Of a stretch of DNA of 64,000 nt, positions 1-9,163 are shown one piece after another. Location: the NCBI GenBank assembly GCA_016931455.1, contig JAFGES010000104.1, positions 1-64,000 on the forward strand, given 5' to 3'. Below the pieces are notes generated by a model. It was not told the origin of the DNA, ran no database searches, and was given only the letters and a program-made list of their open reading frames with translations. This stretch comes from Desulfobacterales bacterium (lineage in GTDB: Bacteria; Desulfobacterota; Desulfobacteria; Desulfobacterales; JAHDSC01). A program made the translations under genes and the position numbers. Position 1 is the first letter of the stretch. Each line of letters begins with the position of its first letter.

Positions 1-87
1 CATGGGAATCGAACCCACCCGGGACGGTTTTAGCGCCCCACACCGGATTTGAAGTCCGGGAGCCCCACCAGTGAGCTGCGCACTTCC
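1..87 (-). tRNA. selC: Selenocysteine tRNA (anticodon UCA), 3' end cut by window edge
   Basis: Read on the minus strand from 87 down, the sequence has an acceptor 5' strand GGAAGTGC, a CTTCAAA anticodon loop with anticodon TCA at 52-50, a long variable arm, and a T arm whose loop is GTTCGAT (positions 3-17). The UCA anticodon, the extended variable arm and the overall resemblance to bacterial tRNA-Sec identify it. The acceptor 3' strand and CCA lie beyond position 1. It decodes UGA as selenocysteine with SelB. The genome therefore should encode selenoproteins; I saw no clear in-frame UGA gene in this window. Confidence 0.93.
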
Positions 88-130
88 TTTAGCTTATCTA
101 TTGATGAACACATATCTAATGATGGTATCT

Positions 131-158
131 ATCATATTCTTGTCATTTTCTTTGTCAA
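131..158 (-). promoter_or_regulatory. Sigma-70 promoter for tRNA-Sec
   Basis: On the minus strand a perfect -35 TTGACA (158-153) is followed after exactly 16 bases by TATGAT (136-131). About 43 bases separate the -10 box from the first base of the tRNA at 87, so a short 5' leader would be removed by RNase P. No other gene start on this strand lies between. Confidence 0.7.
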
Positions 159-230
159 TAACTTTATAGCTAGATAAATAAAAAGAACAATACCTTGACA
201 AAAAATAGACCGGATTATAGAGGACGGTCC

Positions 231-698
231 ATGAAATTAAAACAAAAAGTGGTAATTTTTCTTGCGACCGGCTGTTTTATAGGTAAAATTCCGATTGCGC
301 CCGGTACGTTTGGATCTGCTCTGGGGTTGCCTCTTTGCTTTTTACTATCCGGAACTGATTTTCTTATTGCGATTCTTTTGACAACATTATTTATTGTTTT
401 TTCTATTTGGATAGCACAAAATGCTGAAAAGCTGTTCCAAACAAAAGATCCGGGCTGTATTGTTATTGATGAAATTGCCGGTTTTATGGTAACCTTAATG
501 GGTTTGCCGTTTAATATCACGTCAATTTTTATGGGCTTTATTATATTTAGATTCTTAGATATACTAAAACCGTTTCCCATTCGTTTTGTTGAAAAGCGTT
601 TTTCAGGTGGGAGGGGAATTGTTTTGGATGATGTGACGGCGGGTATCATGGGTAATTTTATTTTAAGAATTATATTCCATTATACAGGTACCATTTAA
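231..698 (+). CDS. pgpA: Phosphatidylglycerophosphatase A
   Basis: A 155-aa membrane protein that removes the phosphate from phosphatidylglycerophosphate to give phosphatidylglycerol. The N-terminal motif FLATGCFIGKIPIAPGTFGS and the central VIDEIAGF acidic motif are typical of the PgpA family, with four hydrophobic helices between and after them. ATG 231 is preferred over an upstream in-frame TTG at 195 because GAGG lies 9 bases before it and the family starts near this residue. The next gene, lepB, follows about 90 bases later. Phosphatidylglycerol is also the lipid donor for Lgt-type enzymes, one relative of which is encoded at 57738-58787. Confidence 0.92.
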   Translation: MKLKQKVVIFLATGCFIGKIPIAPGTFGSALGLPLCFLLSGTDFLIAILLTTLFIVFSIWIAQNAEKLFQTKDPGCIVIDEIAGFMVTLMGLPFNITSIFMGFIIFRFLDILKPFPIRFVEKRFSGGRGIVLDDVTAGIMGNFILRIIFHYTGTI

Positions 699-790
699 TC
701 CGGTTGTATCCCAATTAACAATTTAGCTGTTTTGATATATTAATCCAATACCAACTGCCAATACGTATTAAAGAGAGGTAATAAAAAAAC

Positions 791-1435
791 TTGAAATTAA
801 AAAAATCACCCCAAAAGGATATACAGATAAAAAAAAAAGGTCGGCTTCGTGAAAATGTTGAAGCCATTTTGGTTGCAATTGTTCTGGCCCTATTTATCCG
901 TACCTTTGTTGTTCAAGCCTTCAAAATTCCGTCGGGTTCCATGAAAGAGACCCTTCTGGTAGGAGATCACATACTGGTAAACAAATTTATATACGGAGTC
1001 AAACTTCCATTTCTCGATACCACAATTATCCCGATCAAAACTCCGAAACGGGGAGATATCACGGTTTTTAAATTCCCCGAGGATCCGGACAAGGATTTTA
1101 TAAAGCGAGTTGTGGGTGTTGCCGGCGATGTGATTGAAATCCGTAACAAGCAGGTTTATGTTAATCATGAATTGCTTAATCATGATTTCGGCATACATAA
1201 AGATCCCCATATGATACCGGCGGATATGCAGCCCAGAGATAATTTCGGACCGGTAACTGTACCGCCGAATTCTCTCTTTGTGATGGGAGACAACCGCGAT
1301 CACAGTTATGATAGTAGATTTTGGGGGTTTGTTGATTTGAAAGCGGTAAAGGGTAAAGCCTTTATCATCTATTGGTCTTGGGACAAAGAAAATTTTGGTG
1401 TCAGATGGTCAAGAATGGGAAAACTGTTAAAATAA
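791..1435 (+). CDS. lepB: Signal peptidase I
   Basis: A 214-aa inner-membrane serine protease that cleaves signal peptides from exported proteins. One N-terminal membrane helix (about residues 23-43) precedes the catalytic motif PSGSM, with Ser50 as nucleophile. The general-base lysine lies in KRVVGVAGD and the C-terminal box is MGDNRDHSYDSRFWG. The start is TTG with a GAGAGG-type ribosome site about 12 bases upstream; no better in-frame start precedes the basic N-terminus. It has one membrane span rather than the two of E. coli LepB, as in many bacteria. It sits 26 bases before pyrB. Confidence 0.95.
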   Translation: MKLKKSPQKDIQIKKKGRLRENVEAILVAIVLALFIRTFVVQAFKIPSGSMKETLLVGDHILVNKFIYGVKLPFLDTTIIPIKTPKRGDITVFKFPEDPDKDFIKRVVGVAGDVIEIRNKQVYVNHELLNHDFGIHKDPHMIPADMQPRDNFGPVTVPPNSLFVMGDNRDHSYDSRFWGFVDLKAVKGKAFIIYWSWDKENFGVRWSRMGKLLK

Positions 1436-1461
1436 GTCAATTAAAATAAAGCAGGTGGACG

Positions 1462-2400
1462 ATGGGGTTTGCAAAAAAAGATATTCTGGATATGGAGTCA
1501 CTCTCTGCGGATGAAATTACCATAATTCTGGATATAGCCGATCGAATGAAGGAGATTTCAAAAAGGCCGATCAAGAAAGTTCCAACCTTACGGGGTAAAA
1601 CCGTTATTCTTTTTTTTCATGAGCCGAGTACGCGAACACGCACATCTTTTGAAATTGCAGCAAAGCGGCTCAGTGCCGACAGCCTTTCGATAAATTTCAG
1701 CTCTAGTAGTATGGTTAAACAGGAAACCCTCATCGATACCGTTCAAAATCTAGAAGCGATGAGTCCTGATGTAATCATTATCCGGCATGCTGCTTCCGGC
1801 ACTCCCCATATGCTTGCCCGTTTGATAAAATCATCCGTGATCAATGCAGGTGACGGGATGCATGCACATCCCAGCCAATCCCTTCTTGATCTTATGACGG
1901 TCAGGGAAAAAAAAGGTAAGATCAGCGGGCTTCGGATTGCCATTATCGGAGACATATCACACAGTAGAGTGGCAAGGTCAAACAGTATCGGCTTTACAAA
2001 GATGGGTGCGAATGTCGTGTTGGCCGGTCCGCCGACAATGATCCCAAAAGGAATTGAAAATCTGGGAGTTAGTGTGAGTTATAACGTGGATGATGCGATT
2101 TGTGATGCGGATGTAATCATGATGTTGAGAATACAAAAGGAGCGACAAAAAGACTTTTTGTTTCCCACCGAACGTGAATATGCCAGGTATTATGGGCTAA
2201 ACCGGAAAAGGTTGACAAATGCAAAACGAGAAGTTCTGATTATGCATCCGGGACCGATTAATCGAGGGGTCGAAATTGCATCCGATGTAGCGGACGGACC
2301 CTATTCAATCATTCTTGAACAGGTGACAAATGGCGTTGCCGTTCGAATGGCACTTTTATATCTGGTGGCAGGAGGTGCACGTAATGCAGATACTAATTAG
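1462..2400 (+). CDS. pyrB: Aspartate carbamoyltransferase catalytic subunit
   Basis: A 312-aa cytoplasmic enzyme catalysing carbamoyl phosphate plus aspartate to N-carbamoylaspartate in pyrimidine synthesis. The carbamoyl-phosphate site [11 protein letters not shown] (about residues 54-64), the [11 protein letters not shown] motif and the C-terminal [10 protein letters not shown] are all present, and the length is normal. The ATG has GCAGGTGG just upstream. The 3' end overlaps pyrC by 17 bases, so the two are translationally coupled. No pyrI regulatory subunit is adjacent. Confidence 0.96.
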   Translation: MGFAKKDILDMESLSADEITIILDIADRMKEISKRPIKKVPTLRGKTVILFFHEPSTRTRTSFEIAAKRLSADSLSINFSSSSMVKQETLIDTVQNLEAMSPDVIIIRHAASGTPHMLARLIKSSVINAGDGMHAHPSQSLLDLMTVREKKGKISGLRIAIIGDISHSRVARSNSIGFTKMGANVVLAGPPTMIPKGIENLGVSVSYNVDDAICDADVIMMLRIQKERQKDFLFPTEREYARYYGLNRKRLTNAKREVLIMHPGPINRGVEIASDVADGPYSIILEQVTNGVAVRMALLYLVAGGARNADTN

Positions 2401-3700
2401 AGGCGGACGCGTCATTGATCCGGGAAACCTTGACGGTATTCATGACATCCTTCTACAGGATGGTAAGATCGCTCAAATCAGTGCAAATGGATCCATTGAA
2501 AATATAGACGTCTCTGAATCCGAACCGGCTGATAGCTCACCTTGTAAAGTGATCGATGCTTCCGGTAAAATTGTGACGCCGGGCCTGATCGACATGCATG
2601 TTCATTTTCGTGAGCCGGGGCATGAATACAAAGAAACCATTCAAACGGGTTGTTTGGCTGCAGCGCATGGTGGGTTTACGGCGGTTTGCACCATGCCGAA
2701 CACAAAACCGGTTAATGATAATAGGCAGGTTACCGAATATATAATAAACAAAGCTGCAGGGGTAGACACCGTTCGAGTTTATCCGGTGGCGGCAATCAGC
2801 AAAGGCCTTGAAGGAAACGGTTTGGCCGAATATGGAGAGTTGAAGGAAGCCGGTGCAATCGCTTTCTCGGATGACGGTTGTCCGATCGTCAATAGCCGGC
2901 TGATGCGGAGGGCTTTGGAATATGCCAAAGGTTTCGGTATGCTGATTATTTCTCATTGTGAGGATCTTGATCTTGTAGGAGCCGGTGTAATGAACGAGGG
3001 GGCATTGGCTACGCGAATGGGCTTGGCCGGCATCCCCAATGCGGCTGAAAGCATCATGGTTATGCGTGATATAGCGCTTTGCGAATTAACGCAAGCCCCG
3101 CTTCACATTGCTCATGTGAGTACTAAGGAATCCGTACGAACGATTAGAGAAGCTAAAAAAAGAGGTATTCCCGTTACAGCAGAGACGGCGCCGCATTATT
3201 TTACACTCACTGAAGATGCCGTCGAAAAATACAACACAAATGCGAAGATGAGTCCGCCACTGCGCTCTTATGACGACAAAGAAGCCATTTGGGAAGGGCT
3301 ATCCGACGGAACTTTGGATGTTATTGCTACCGATCATGCGCCACATGCCTCGATTGAAAAGGAAGTTGAATTCAATCTTGCCGCCAACGGTATTATCGGG
3401 CTCGAAACCGCTCTTTCTTTAGGCTTGAAGTTGGTTGATAAAGGTTTCCTTACCATTAATAATCTTATTGAAAAAATGTCTAAAAATCCGGCACGAATTC
3501 TTGGAATAAAAAATACTTTAAAAATCGGTAGTGTTGCCGATATTACAATTATTGATCCTGATGTTTTATATACCGTAGATTCAGATTGTTTCCATTCCCT
3601 GAGCCGTAACACACCCTTCAATGGATGGAAGATGAAAGGCAAAGCTGTTGTTACAATCGTCGGCGGCAAAGTTGTTTTTGATGATTTGTCAAAAAAATAG
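2384..3700 (+). CDS. pyrC: Dihydroorotase
   Basis: A 438-aa class I dihydroorotase of the amidohydrolase superfamily; it cyclises carbamoylaspartate to dihydroorotate. The metal-binding motif [12 protein letters not shown], the later histidines in SHCED and HIAHVST, and the catalytic ATDHAPHA motif are intact. The reading frame extends upstream into pyrB, but ATG 2384 is preceded by AGGAGGT at a good distance and gives the family's usual [13 protein letters not shown] start. It forms a pyrBC pair. Sixty-two bases separate it from the regulator gene that follows. Confidence 0.95.
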   Translation: MQILIRGGRVIDPGNLDGIHDILLQDGKIAQISANGSIENIDVSESEPADSSPCKVIDASGKIVTPGLIDMHVHFREPGHEYKETIQTGCLAAAHGGFTAVCTMPNTKPVNDNRQVTEYIINKAAGVDTVRVYPVAAISKGLEGNGLAEYGELKEAGAIAFSDDGCPIVNSRLMRRALEYAKGFGMLIISHCEDLDLVGAGVMNEGALATRMGLAGIPNAAESIMVMRDIALCELTQAPLHIAHVSTKESVRTIREAKKRGIPVTAETAPHYFTLTEDAVEKYNTNAKMSPPLRSYDDKEAIWEGLSDGTLDVIATDHAPHASIEKEVEFNLAANGIIGLETALSLGLKLVDKGFLTINNLIEKMSKNPARILGIKNTLKIGSVADITIIDPDVLYTVDSDCFHSLSRNTPFNGWKMKGKAVVTIVGGKVVFDDLSKK

Positions 3701-3762
3701 GTTTATTGATTTATTCTCCTCAAATTCTTTCAATTTTTAACTACAAAAAAATAAAATAAAAT

Positions 3763-5163
3763 ATGTCAAAAGCGGTCCCGCACATCCTGGTTGTTGATGA
3801 TGAACTCAGCATGCGTGAGTTGCTTGAATTGATGCTGATTCGGGAAGGATATAAGGTCTCATGTGCCGAGAATGGTCGGCAAGCCGTTTCAATGCTTGAA
3901 AAAGTAAATTTTGATCTTTTGCTTTGTGACATTAAAATCGGAAATATTTCCGGTCTTGATGTGTTGCGGGCGGCAAAAAAAAGAAATCAAGATACTGTAG
4001 TCATCATGATATCAGCTTATGCAACAACGGAAAATGCGGTTGAGGCAATGAATGATGGAGCTTATGACTATGTTCCCAAACCTTTTGATAATGATGAGCT
4101 GAAACAGACCGTTGCGAAGGCTCTAAATTTAAAAACAATAGAGCATGAAAAGCAGTTTTTGGGCGATGAGCTCAAAAAAAATTTACATTTTGGAAAGATT
4201 GTCGGCAATAGCCCCAGGATGCATCATATTTACAAAATGATCATGCAGGTTGCCAAGACCACCACGAGTGTTTTGATTACCGGTGAAAGTGGAACGGGAA
4301 AGGAATTGATTGCAAGAGCGATTCATGATGAAAGTGAGCGCTGCGATCAGGAATTTGTTGCCATAAATTGCGGCGGTATACCGGAAAACTTAATCGAAAG
4401 CGAACTTTTCGGTTACAGAAAAGGTGCCTATACCGGTGCGACACATGATAAAAAAGGGCTTTTTGAGACAGCGGATAAAGGCACGCTTTTTCTTGATGAA
4501 ATAGGGGAACTCAGCACCCAGTTGCAGGTAAAACTGCTTAGGGCGGTTCAGGAGAAAAGGTTTAAGGCTGTCGGCGGCAATAAGGATATATCCGTCGATA
4601 TTCGAATTATTTCCGCTACGAATAAAAAACTGGAGGATGAAGTGATCGCCGGTCGATTTCGGGAAGATCTTTTCTATCGTCTAAATGTGATCGAGATCAA
4701 GATGCCTCCTTTGAGAGAAAGAAAAAGCGATCTGCGTGCACTTGCCCAGCATTTTCTTGAAAAATATTCCCGTCAAATGGGTAAGGAGATGGCTAAAATT
4801 TCCTCATATGCCATTGATTTGCTGAAAAAATACGATTTTCCCGGAAATATTCGTGAACTCGAAAACCTAATTGAGCGCAGCGTTGCCCTTTCCAGCACCA
4901 ATATTCTTTTGCCGGATAGTCTTGCCCTTTCCATTCACAAACAGAGGTGGATTGAAGGCATAAAAGGAAGGCGCTTTGATCTGGATGAAGTTGCTCACGG
5001 TGTTTCCCTTGATTCCATCTTGGAAGAAATTGAAAGCGCATATCTTAAAAAAGCCATGGACTGCACAAACGGAAATAAAAATAAGGCGGCTGAATTGCTC
5101 GGTGTCAGTTTTCGTTCGTTCAGATATCGCCTCAGCAAGTTAGGGCTTGATAAGGCGGAATAA
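3763..5163 (+). CDS. pilR: Sigma-54-dependent response regulator, PilR-like
   Basis: A 466-aa NtrC-family activator. It has a receiver domain (residues 5-120) with phosphoacceptor Asp56 and Lys in VPKPFD, then an AAA+ domain with Walker A GESGTGKE (from residue 174) and the sigma-54 contact loop GAYTGA (from residue 221). A C-terminal Fis-type helix-turn-helix contains NKNKAAELLGVS. It lies directly upstream of a pilin gene that has a sigma-54 promoter, so PilR is the likely identity. The usual partner histidine kinase PilS is not adjacent; pyrC is upstream instead. NtrC-like regulators of other pathways share this layout, so the name rests on context. Confidence 0.86.
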   Translation: MSKAVPHILVVDDELSMRELLELMLIREGYKVSCAENGRQAVSMLEKVNFDLLLCDIKIGNISGLDVLRAAKKRNQDTVVIMISAYATTENAVEAMNDGAYDYVPKPFDNDELKQTVAKALNLKTIEHEKQFLGDELKKNLHFGKIVGNSPRMHHIYKMIMQVAKTTTSVLITGESGTGKELIARAIHDESERCDQEFVAINCGGIPENLIESELFGYRKGAYTGATHDKKGLFETADKGTLFLDEIGELSTQLQVKLLRAVQEKRFKAVGGNKDISVDIRIISATNKKLEDEVIAGRFREDLFYRLNVIEIKMPPLRERKSDLRALAQHFLEKYSRQMGKEMAKISSYAIDLLKKYDFPGNIRELENLIERSVALSSTNILLPDSLALSIHKQRWIEGIKGRRFDLDEVAHGVSLDSILEEIESAYLKKAMDCTNGNKNKAAELLGVSFRSFRYRLSKLGLDKAE

Positions 5164-5356
5164 AAAAGACTACCCACAAGCTACGATCTTCTCCCATACT
5201 TGAATTTCAATCAATCACACCCTTATTGTTTTCTTTAACTCCTTGATACAAAATATACATTATATTTCTACTATTTATAAGTATTTTGGAGTACTTGTCA
5301 GTTGCGAGATCCACTAACCATTCCTATTCCGTTTTTGATTACTGATTTCTAGTGGT

Positions 5357-5373
5357 CTGACATTTTTTGTCAG
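5357..5373 (+). promoter_or_regulatory. Candidate PilR enhancer site (inverted repeat)
   Basis: CTGACA and TGTCAG form a perfect 6-base inverted repeat separated by five T, centred about 127 bases before the -24 element of the pilin promoter. A second TTGTCAG copy lies at 5295-5301. Pseudomonas PilR is known to bind TGTC-centred sites upstream of pilA. The position suits a bacterial enhancer-binding protein; binding itself is inferred. Confidence 0.45.
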
Positions 5374-5491
5374 GCAAAAATCACAATTTGTAAATTATTC
5401 TTTATTTAAACGGTGGGGAAGAATAAACATAGAAAACTATATTCTATGTAATTATAGGATGTTAAAATGTTTTTTGTCCGTAAGAAGATAG

Positions 5492-5507
5492 TGGCATATC
5501 CTTTGCT
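5492..5507 (+). promoter_or_regulatory. Sigma-54 promoter of the pilin gene
   Basis: TGGCATATCCTTTGCT matches the -24/-12 consensus, with GG and GC exactly 10 bases apart. The expected transcription start is near 5519, leaving a 5' leader of about 160 bases before the pilin ATG. No other gene lies between it and the upstream PilR-like activator. The 515-base region 5164-5678 holds no gene, only this promoter and the candidate activator sites. Confidence 0.82.
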
Positions 5508-5678
5508 CTGTAAACTTATAAAAAAATAAAGCCTTATAAGAGTAGAAAAATTAAAGTCAAAGGGGGGTGAGAACGAAATTAAAAAAAAGAACTCTGAGAA
5601 AAAATGGATATTATTACGACACTAAAAAAAATTCAGCAAAACTAATTTTTATCAATTACATAAATAGGAGGTTTCAGC

Positions 5679-6071
5679 ATGATTGAAAGGTTAAGAGGAA
5701 AGAAGGAACAAGGTTTTACCCTGATTGAGTTGATGATCGTTATCGCTATCATTGGTATTCTGGCGGCGATCGCCATTCCAAACTTTATTTCCTATCGAAA
5801 TAAAGCGTATTGCAGTGCGGCTGAAAATGATGCTAATACGATTGCGGCAGCTCTTGCAGACTATTACAGTGATCCGGATAATACTAGTCTCCCAGGCAGT
5901 GCGGCTGCTATGAGTTTGACCTTATCTTCCAAAGGTGGTCTCAACACTTCAGCGATCACAGGTAGTCCCAATACAATTATCTCAATTGCTGTTACCGATA
6001 CAAGTGGACGGTGCCCAAGGGGTACATCTTACGTTTTGGAAATGGGCGCCTCATCAGGATATTGGAAATAA
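5679..6071 (+). CDS. pilA: Type IV major pilin
   Basis: A 130-aa prepilin. The 12-residue basic leader ends in Gly12, followed by Phe13 (+1) and Glu17 (+5) of the [19 protein letters not shown] helix, so PilD would cleave after Gly12 to leave a 118-aa mature pilin. There are only two cysteines, Cys45 and Cys112, able to form a disulfide. Aromatics at mature positions 1, 24, 27, 32, 50 and 51 resemble the short Geobacter conductive pilin, but this protein keeps a C-terminal globular part. ATG 5679 follows AGGAGG by 9 bases. It is transcribed from the sigma-54 promoter and ends at a strong terminator, so it is likely monocistronic and abundant. Confidence 0.95.
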   Translation: MIERLRGKKEQGFTLIELMIVIAIIGILAAIAIPNFISYRNKAYCSAAENDANTIAAALADYYSDPDNTSLPGSAAAMSLTLSSKGGLNTSAITGSPNTIISIAVTDTSGRCPRGTSYVLEMGASSGYWK

Positions 6072-6090
6072 ACTTAACCGGCTAAAACTA

Positions 6091-6130
6091 TGTATAAAAG
6101 GGAGGAATTTTCTCCCTTTTATACATTTTT
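6091..6130 (+). terminator. Rho-independent terminator after pilA
   Basis: A perfect 14-base stem (6091-6104 with 6112-6125) encloses a 7-base loop and is followed by five T. It lies 20 bases after the pilin stop codon and separates pilA from the next gene. A longer reading frame of the downstream gene runs through this hairpin, which argues for the later start used for that gene. Confidence 0.9.
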
Positions 6131-6185
6131 GCGTCCGGCTAATAAATTCACTTTTCGTTTCGAAAACGCTTTGCGGATATTGCGT

Positions 6186-7352
6186 ATGAAAAAAACGAAA
6201 CAAAGTTTACCTTTTTCGTTTAGCGTTTATTTTTGGCCCATCGTTATCCTTGCCGTTTCGGGTCTTATCGATTCCATCTACCTTTCCATATCTCACTACC
6301 GAGTTTATACCGATGTTGCCTATAGGAGTTTTTGTGCCGTTTCCAAGGCAATAAACTGTGATACGGTTTCGCAAAGTCCTTATTCTATTTTTCTGGGTGT
6401 TCCGGTTCCCGTATGGGGAGTGGTTGGATATACTTTGTTTCTGCTTTTTATGCCGTTTACTCGGCAAGCGGAAGCGGAAAAAAAACGGGTATGGCCGCTG
6501 CTTTTTCTAATTTCGTTTGCCTTTAGTCTCTATAGTATCATTCTTGCACTGATTTCCACCTTTCATATTCATAGCTACTGTATGATGTGCATTCTAAGTT
6601 ATGGAATTAATTTTACGCTTTTATTTTCCACCTGGATTGTTAGAAGGCGGTTTGGCGAAAAAAATCTCTTAAAAGCCTTAAAACAGGATATCGGCTTTTT
6701 ACGGCAAATGAAGACAAAGGCGGTTTTTTTATTTTCACCGCTTCTAATTAGTGTGATCTTATTAATTTTATTTTTTCCAACCTACTGGAATTTTGTTCCG
6801 CCACCCCTTTCCAATCATATTGCCCATGGGATAACCGAAGATGGGCATCCATGGATCGGTGCTGAAAATCCTGAAATCGTCATAACGGAATTTACCGACT
6901 ACCAGTGTTTCCAATGCAAAAAAATGCATTTTTTTCTTCGTAATCTTGTTGCAAAAAATTCCGAAAAAATCAGACTGGTTCATCGTCATTATCCAATGGA
7001 TCATGAGTTTAATCCGATTGTAAAGCAACCTTTCCATATCGGCTCCGGCACCCTGGCGCTTTTAGGAATTCATGCGACGGACGCGGGTAAGTTCTGGAAA
7101 ATGAATGATGTTTTGTTTAACATCACCAAAGATGCCCAAACCATTGAAGTTAAAGAACTGGCGGAAAAGGTCGGATTGGATTTAAAGGCACTTTCATACT
7201 CAAGATATGATCGCAATGTCCGATTAAAACTTATAAAAGATATCAAAGATGGGCTGAAACTCGGAATTGGTGGAACTCCGAGCTATGTTATCGACGGTAA
7301 AATGTATGTGGGGCAGATTCCAGCGGACATAATAAAAAAAATTTTGAGCTGA
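6186..7352 (+). CDS. VKOR-DsbA fusion, disulfide oxidase
   Basis: A 388-aa inner-membrane protein. The N-terminal VKOR domain has four or five helices and the four diagnostic cysteines Cys50, Cys58, Cys132 and Cys135 (the quinone-reducing CMMC pair). The C-terminal periplasmic thioredoxin-fold domain of DsbA type has the active site CFQC (Cys241/Cys244) and the cis-proline loop GGTPSY. Such proteins oxidise cysteines in exported proteins and pass electrons to quinone, replacing DsbA plus DsbB. The start is placed at ATG 6186, after the pilA terminator, because it gives a normal basic N-terminus; the ribosome site is weak. Its neighbour, the pilin, has exactly one cysteine pair and is a plausible client. 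Confidence 0.88.
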   Translation: MKKTKQSLPFSFSVYFWPIVILAVSGLIDSIYLSISHYRVYTDVAYRSFCAVSKAINCDTVSQSPYSIFLGVPVPVWGVVGYTLFLLFMPFTRQAEAEKKRVWPLLFLISFAFSLYSIILALISTFHIHSYCMMCILSYGINFTLLFSTWIVRRRFGEKNLLKALKQDIGFLRQMKTKAVFLFSPLLISVILLILFFPTYWNFVPPPLSNHIAHGITEDGHPWIGAENPEIVITEFTDYQCFQCKKMHFFLRNLVAKNSEKIRLVHRHYPMDHEFNPIVKQPFHIGSGTLALLGIHATDAGKFWKMNDVLFNITKDAQTIEVKELAEKVGLDLKALSYSRYDRNVRLKLIKDIKDGLKLGIGGTPSYVIDGKMYVGQIPADIIKKILS

Positions 7353-7372
7353 GCAAAAGATAACGAGGAATA

Positions 7373-9163
7373 ATGAACATTAGCGGCTTTGCGACTTTAT
7401 GTCGGACGGTTCGGCTATCACACGCTTTATCGTTTTTCAGTCTAAAAACGTTTTTCAAAATATTAATAATCGGGCTTTTAACGAGCTTGGTTATTACTGT
7501 TATTATCCTTGCAAGTGTCCCTCCTGTTTCCAGGGATGCGCTCACTCACCATCTTGCAGTTCCCAAGCTCTATCTCCAACATGGGGGTATGTTTGAAATT
7601 CCCTCCCTGAAATTTTCTTATTACCCAATGAACTTGGATCTTCTGTACATGATTCCTCTTTTTTTCGGAAACGACATCATTCCGAAATTTATTCATTTTA
7701 TATTTGCCCTGCTCACGGCATTTCTTATTTTTCGTTATTTAAAAAATCGGTTGGATAGCATTTATGGTCTTTTGGGAGTGCTGTTTTTTCTTTCGCTGCC
7801 TGTCATTATAAAACTTTCAACCACTGTTTATGTTGACCTGGGGCTTATCTTTTTTAGTGCGGCGGCACTTATTTACTTTCTTAAATGGATCGAAAATCAG
7901 TTTAAGCTGAAATATTTGATTATTAGTTCCGTTTATTGTGGTTTGGCCCTGGGGACAAAGTTTAACGGGTTAATCGTATTTTTTCTTTTAACCCTTTTTG
8001 TGCCGTTTATCTATTCAAGGGTGATGCGCAATGAAGCCCATCCAAGGCCGCAGCGGGCATTTGGGTATGGAGTCTTATTTATGCTCTCAGCGCTTCTGAT
8101 TTATTCTCCCTGGATGATAAGAAGCTATATCTGGACGAACAATCCTGTCTATCCGCTTTATAATAATTGGTTTAATTCAAAACCCGCAGCATTGACAGTC
8201 GTTGAACCTGGTGACGAGACGAATCCGGATTCAGAGCTTATAAATCCAAAACGTGCCGCAAAACAACCTGCAGGTAAATTTGGACATTTTTTAATCAGAA
8301 AGCTCATATTTCAGGAAGCTTGGTGGCAGACCGCTTTGATACCGATTCGGATTTTTTTTGAGGGTCGAGATGATACGCCGAAGTATTTTGATGGCAAACT
8401 GAATCCTTTTTTATTTTTTTTCCCGTTTTTTGCATTTTATAAGTTAAAAACTAATTCTCCCATTTTAAAGATTGAAAAAAAAGCTTTGCTTTTATTTGCC
8501 GTTTTGTATCTTCTATTTGCTTTTTTTCAGACGGATATGCGGATTCGCTATATTGCTCCCATCATTGCTCCTCTCACGATTCTTTCCGTATTCGGTTTGC
8601 ATGAATTAATGATGTTGATTCAAAAACAAGCTTCAGTATCATTTCGTCGGATTTGTACCGGATGTGTATCGGCAGTTGTAATACTATTAGTGGGTATGAA
8701 TTTTGCTTACATTGTCGGAGAATTCAAAAAGGTTGATCCGATGAGCTACCTCAGCGGGCAAGTGGATCGGGATGCCTATATTAGAAAGCATCGGCCGGAA
8801 TATTCCGCCATTCAATTCGCCAATCGAAATCTTGCTGAGAATGCCGGCATATTTTGTTTTTTCTTGGGAAATCGTCGCTACTACAGCGATAGAGAAATGT
8901 ACTTTGATATTAATTTATTTCAAAGAATTGTACAAAAGGCCGATTCCCCGGAAAAAATTTTAAGTGACATTAAGAACAAAGGCATGACGCATCTATTGAT
9001 TAAATATAAACAGTTTAATGATTGGGCCAACAGCGACTTTAACATCGATGAAAAGAAAATGATGAATGCATTTTTTAACGAACAGGTAAAACTGCTGTTT
9101 TCTGAAGATGGCTATGGATTATATCAATTAGAACCTCAAAAGCCGGTTCTAACCTTGAAATAG
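7373..9163 (+). CDS. GT39-like integral membrane glycosyltransferase
   Basis: A 596-aa protein with about ten hydrophobic helices. The first periplasmic loop carries the SRDALTHHLAVPKLYL acidic motif followed by YYPMNLDLLY, the pattern of the PMT/ArnT (GT-C) superfamily that uses polyprenyl-phosphate sugars. A soluble C-terminal part (about residues 470-596) follows. ATG 7373 has GAGGAA close upstream. It lies 20 bases after the disulfide-oxidase gene and touches the next gene. Position beside the pilin suggests pilin or other surface glycosylation, as for pilin-linked GT-C enzymes elsewhere; the acceptor cannot be read from the sequence. Confidence 0.75.
   Translation: MNISGFATLCRTVRLSHALSFFSLKTFFKILIIGLLTSLVITVIILASVPPVSRDALTHHLAVPKLYLQHGGMFEIPSLKFSYYPMNLDLLYMIPLFFGNDIIPKFIHFIFALLTAFLIFRYLKNRLDSIYGLLGVLFFLSLPVIIKLSTTVYVDLGLIFFSAAALIYFLKWIENQFKLKYLIISSVYCGLALGTKFNGLIVFFLLTLFVPFIYSRVMRNEAHPRPQRAFGYGVLFMLSALLIYSPWMIRSYIWTNNPVYPLYNNWFNSKPAALTVVEPGDETNPDSELINPKRAAKQPAGKFGHFLIRKLIFQEAWWQTALIPIRIFFEGRDDTPKYFDGKLNPFLFFFPFFAFYKLKTNSPILKIEKKALLLFAVLYLLFAFFQTDMRIRYIAPIIAPLTILSVFGLHELMMLIQKQASVSFRRICTGCVSAVVILLVGMNFAYIVGEFKKVDPMSYLSGQVDRDAYIRKHRPEYSAIQFANRNLAENAGIFCFFLGNRRYYSDREMYFDINLFQRIVQKADSPEKILSDIKNKGMTHLLIKYKQFNDWANSDFNIDEKKMMNAFFNEQVKLLFSEDGYGLYQLEPQKPVLTLK

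Noticed and set aside
215-649. Minus-strand frames opposite pgpA, and similar long shadow frames elsewhere (for example 33944-34570 and 51603-52430)
   Set aside because: They lie antisense to genes with clear family motifs and show no motifs or ribosome sites of their own.
2330-2383. Longer pyrC start inside pyrB
   Set aside because: No ribosome site, and family homology starts at ATG 2384, which has AGGAGGT upstream.
6090-6185. Upstream extension of the VKOR-DsbA frame from an ATG at 6090
   Set aside because: It runs through the pilA terminator hairpin and gives an unlikely N-terminus; ATG 6186 is used.
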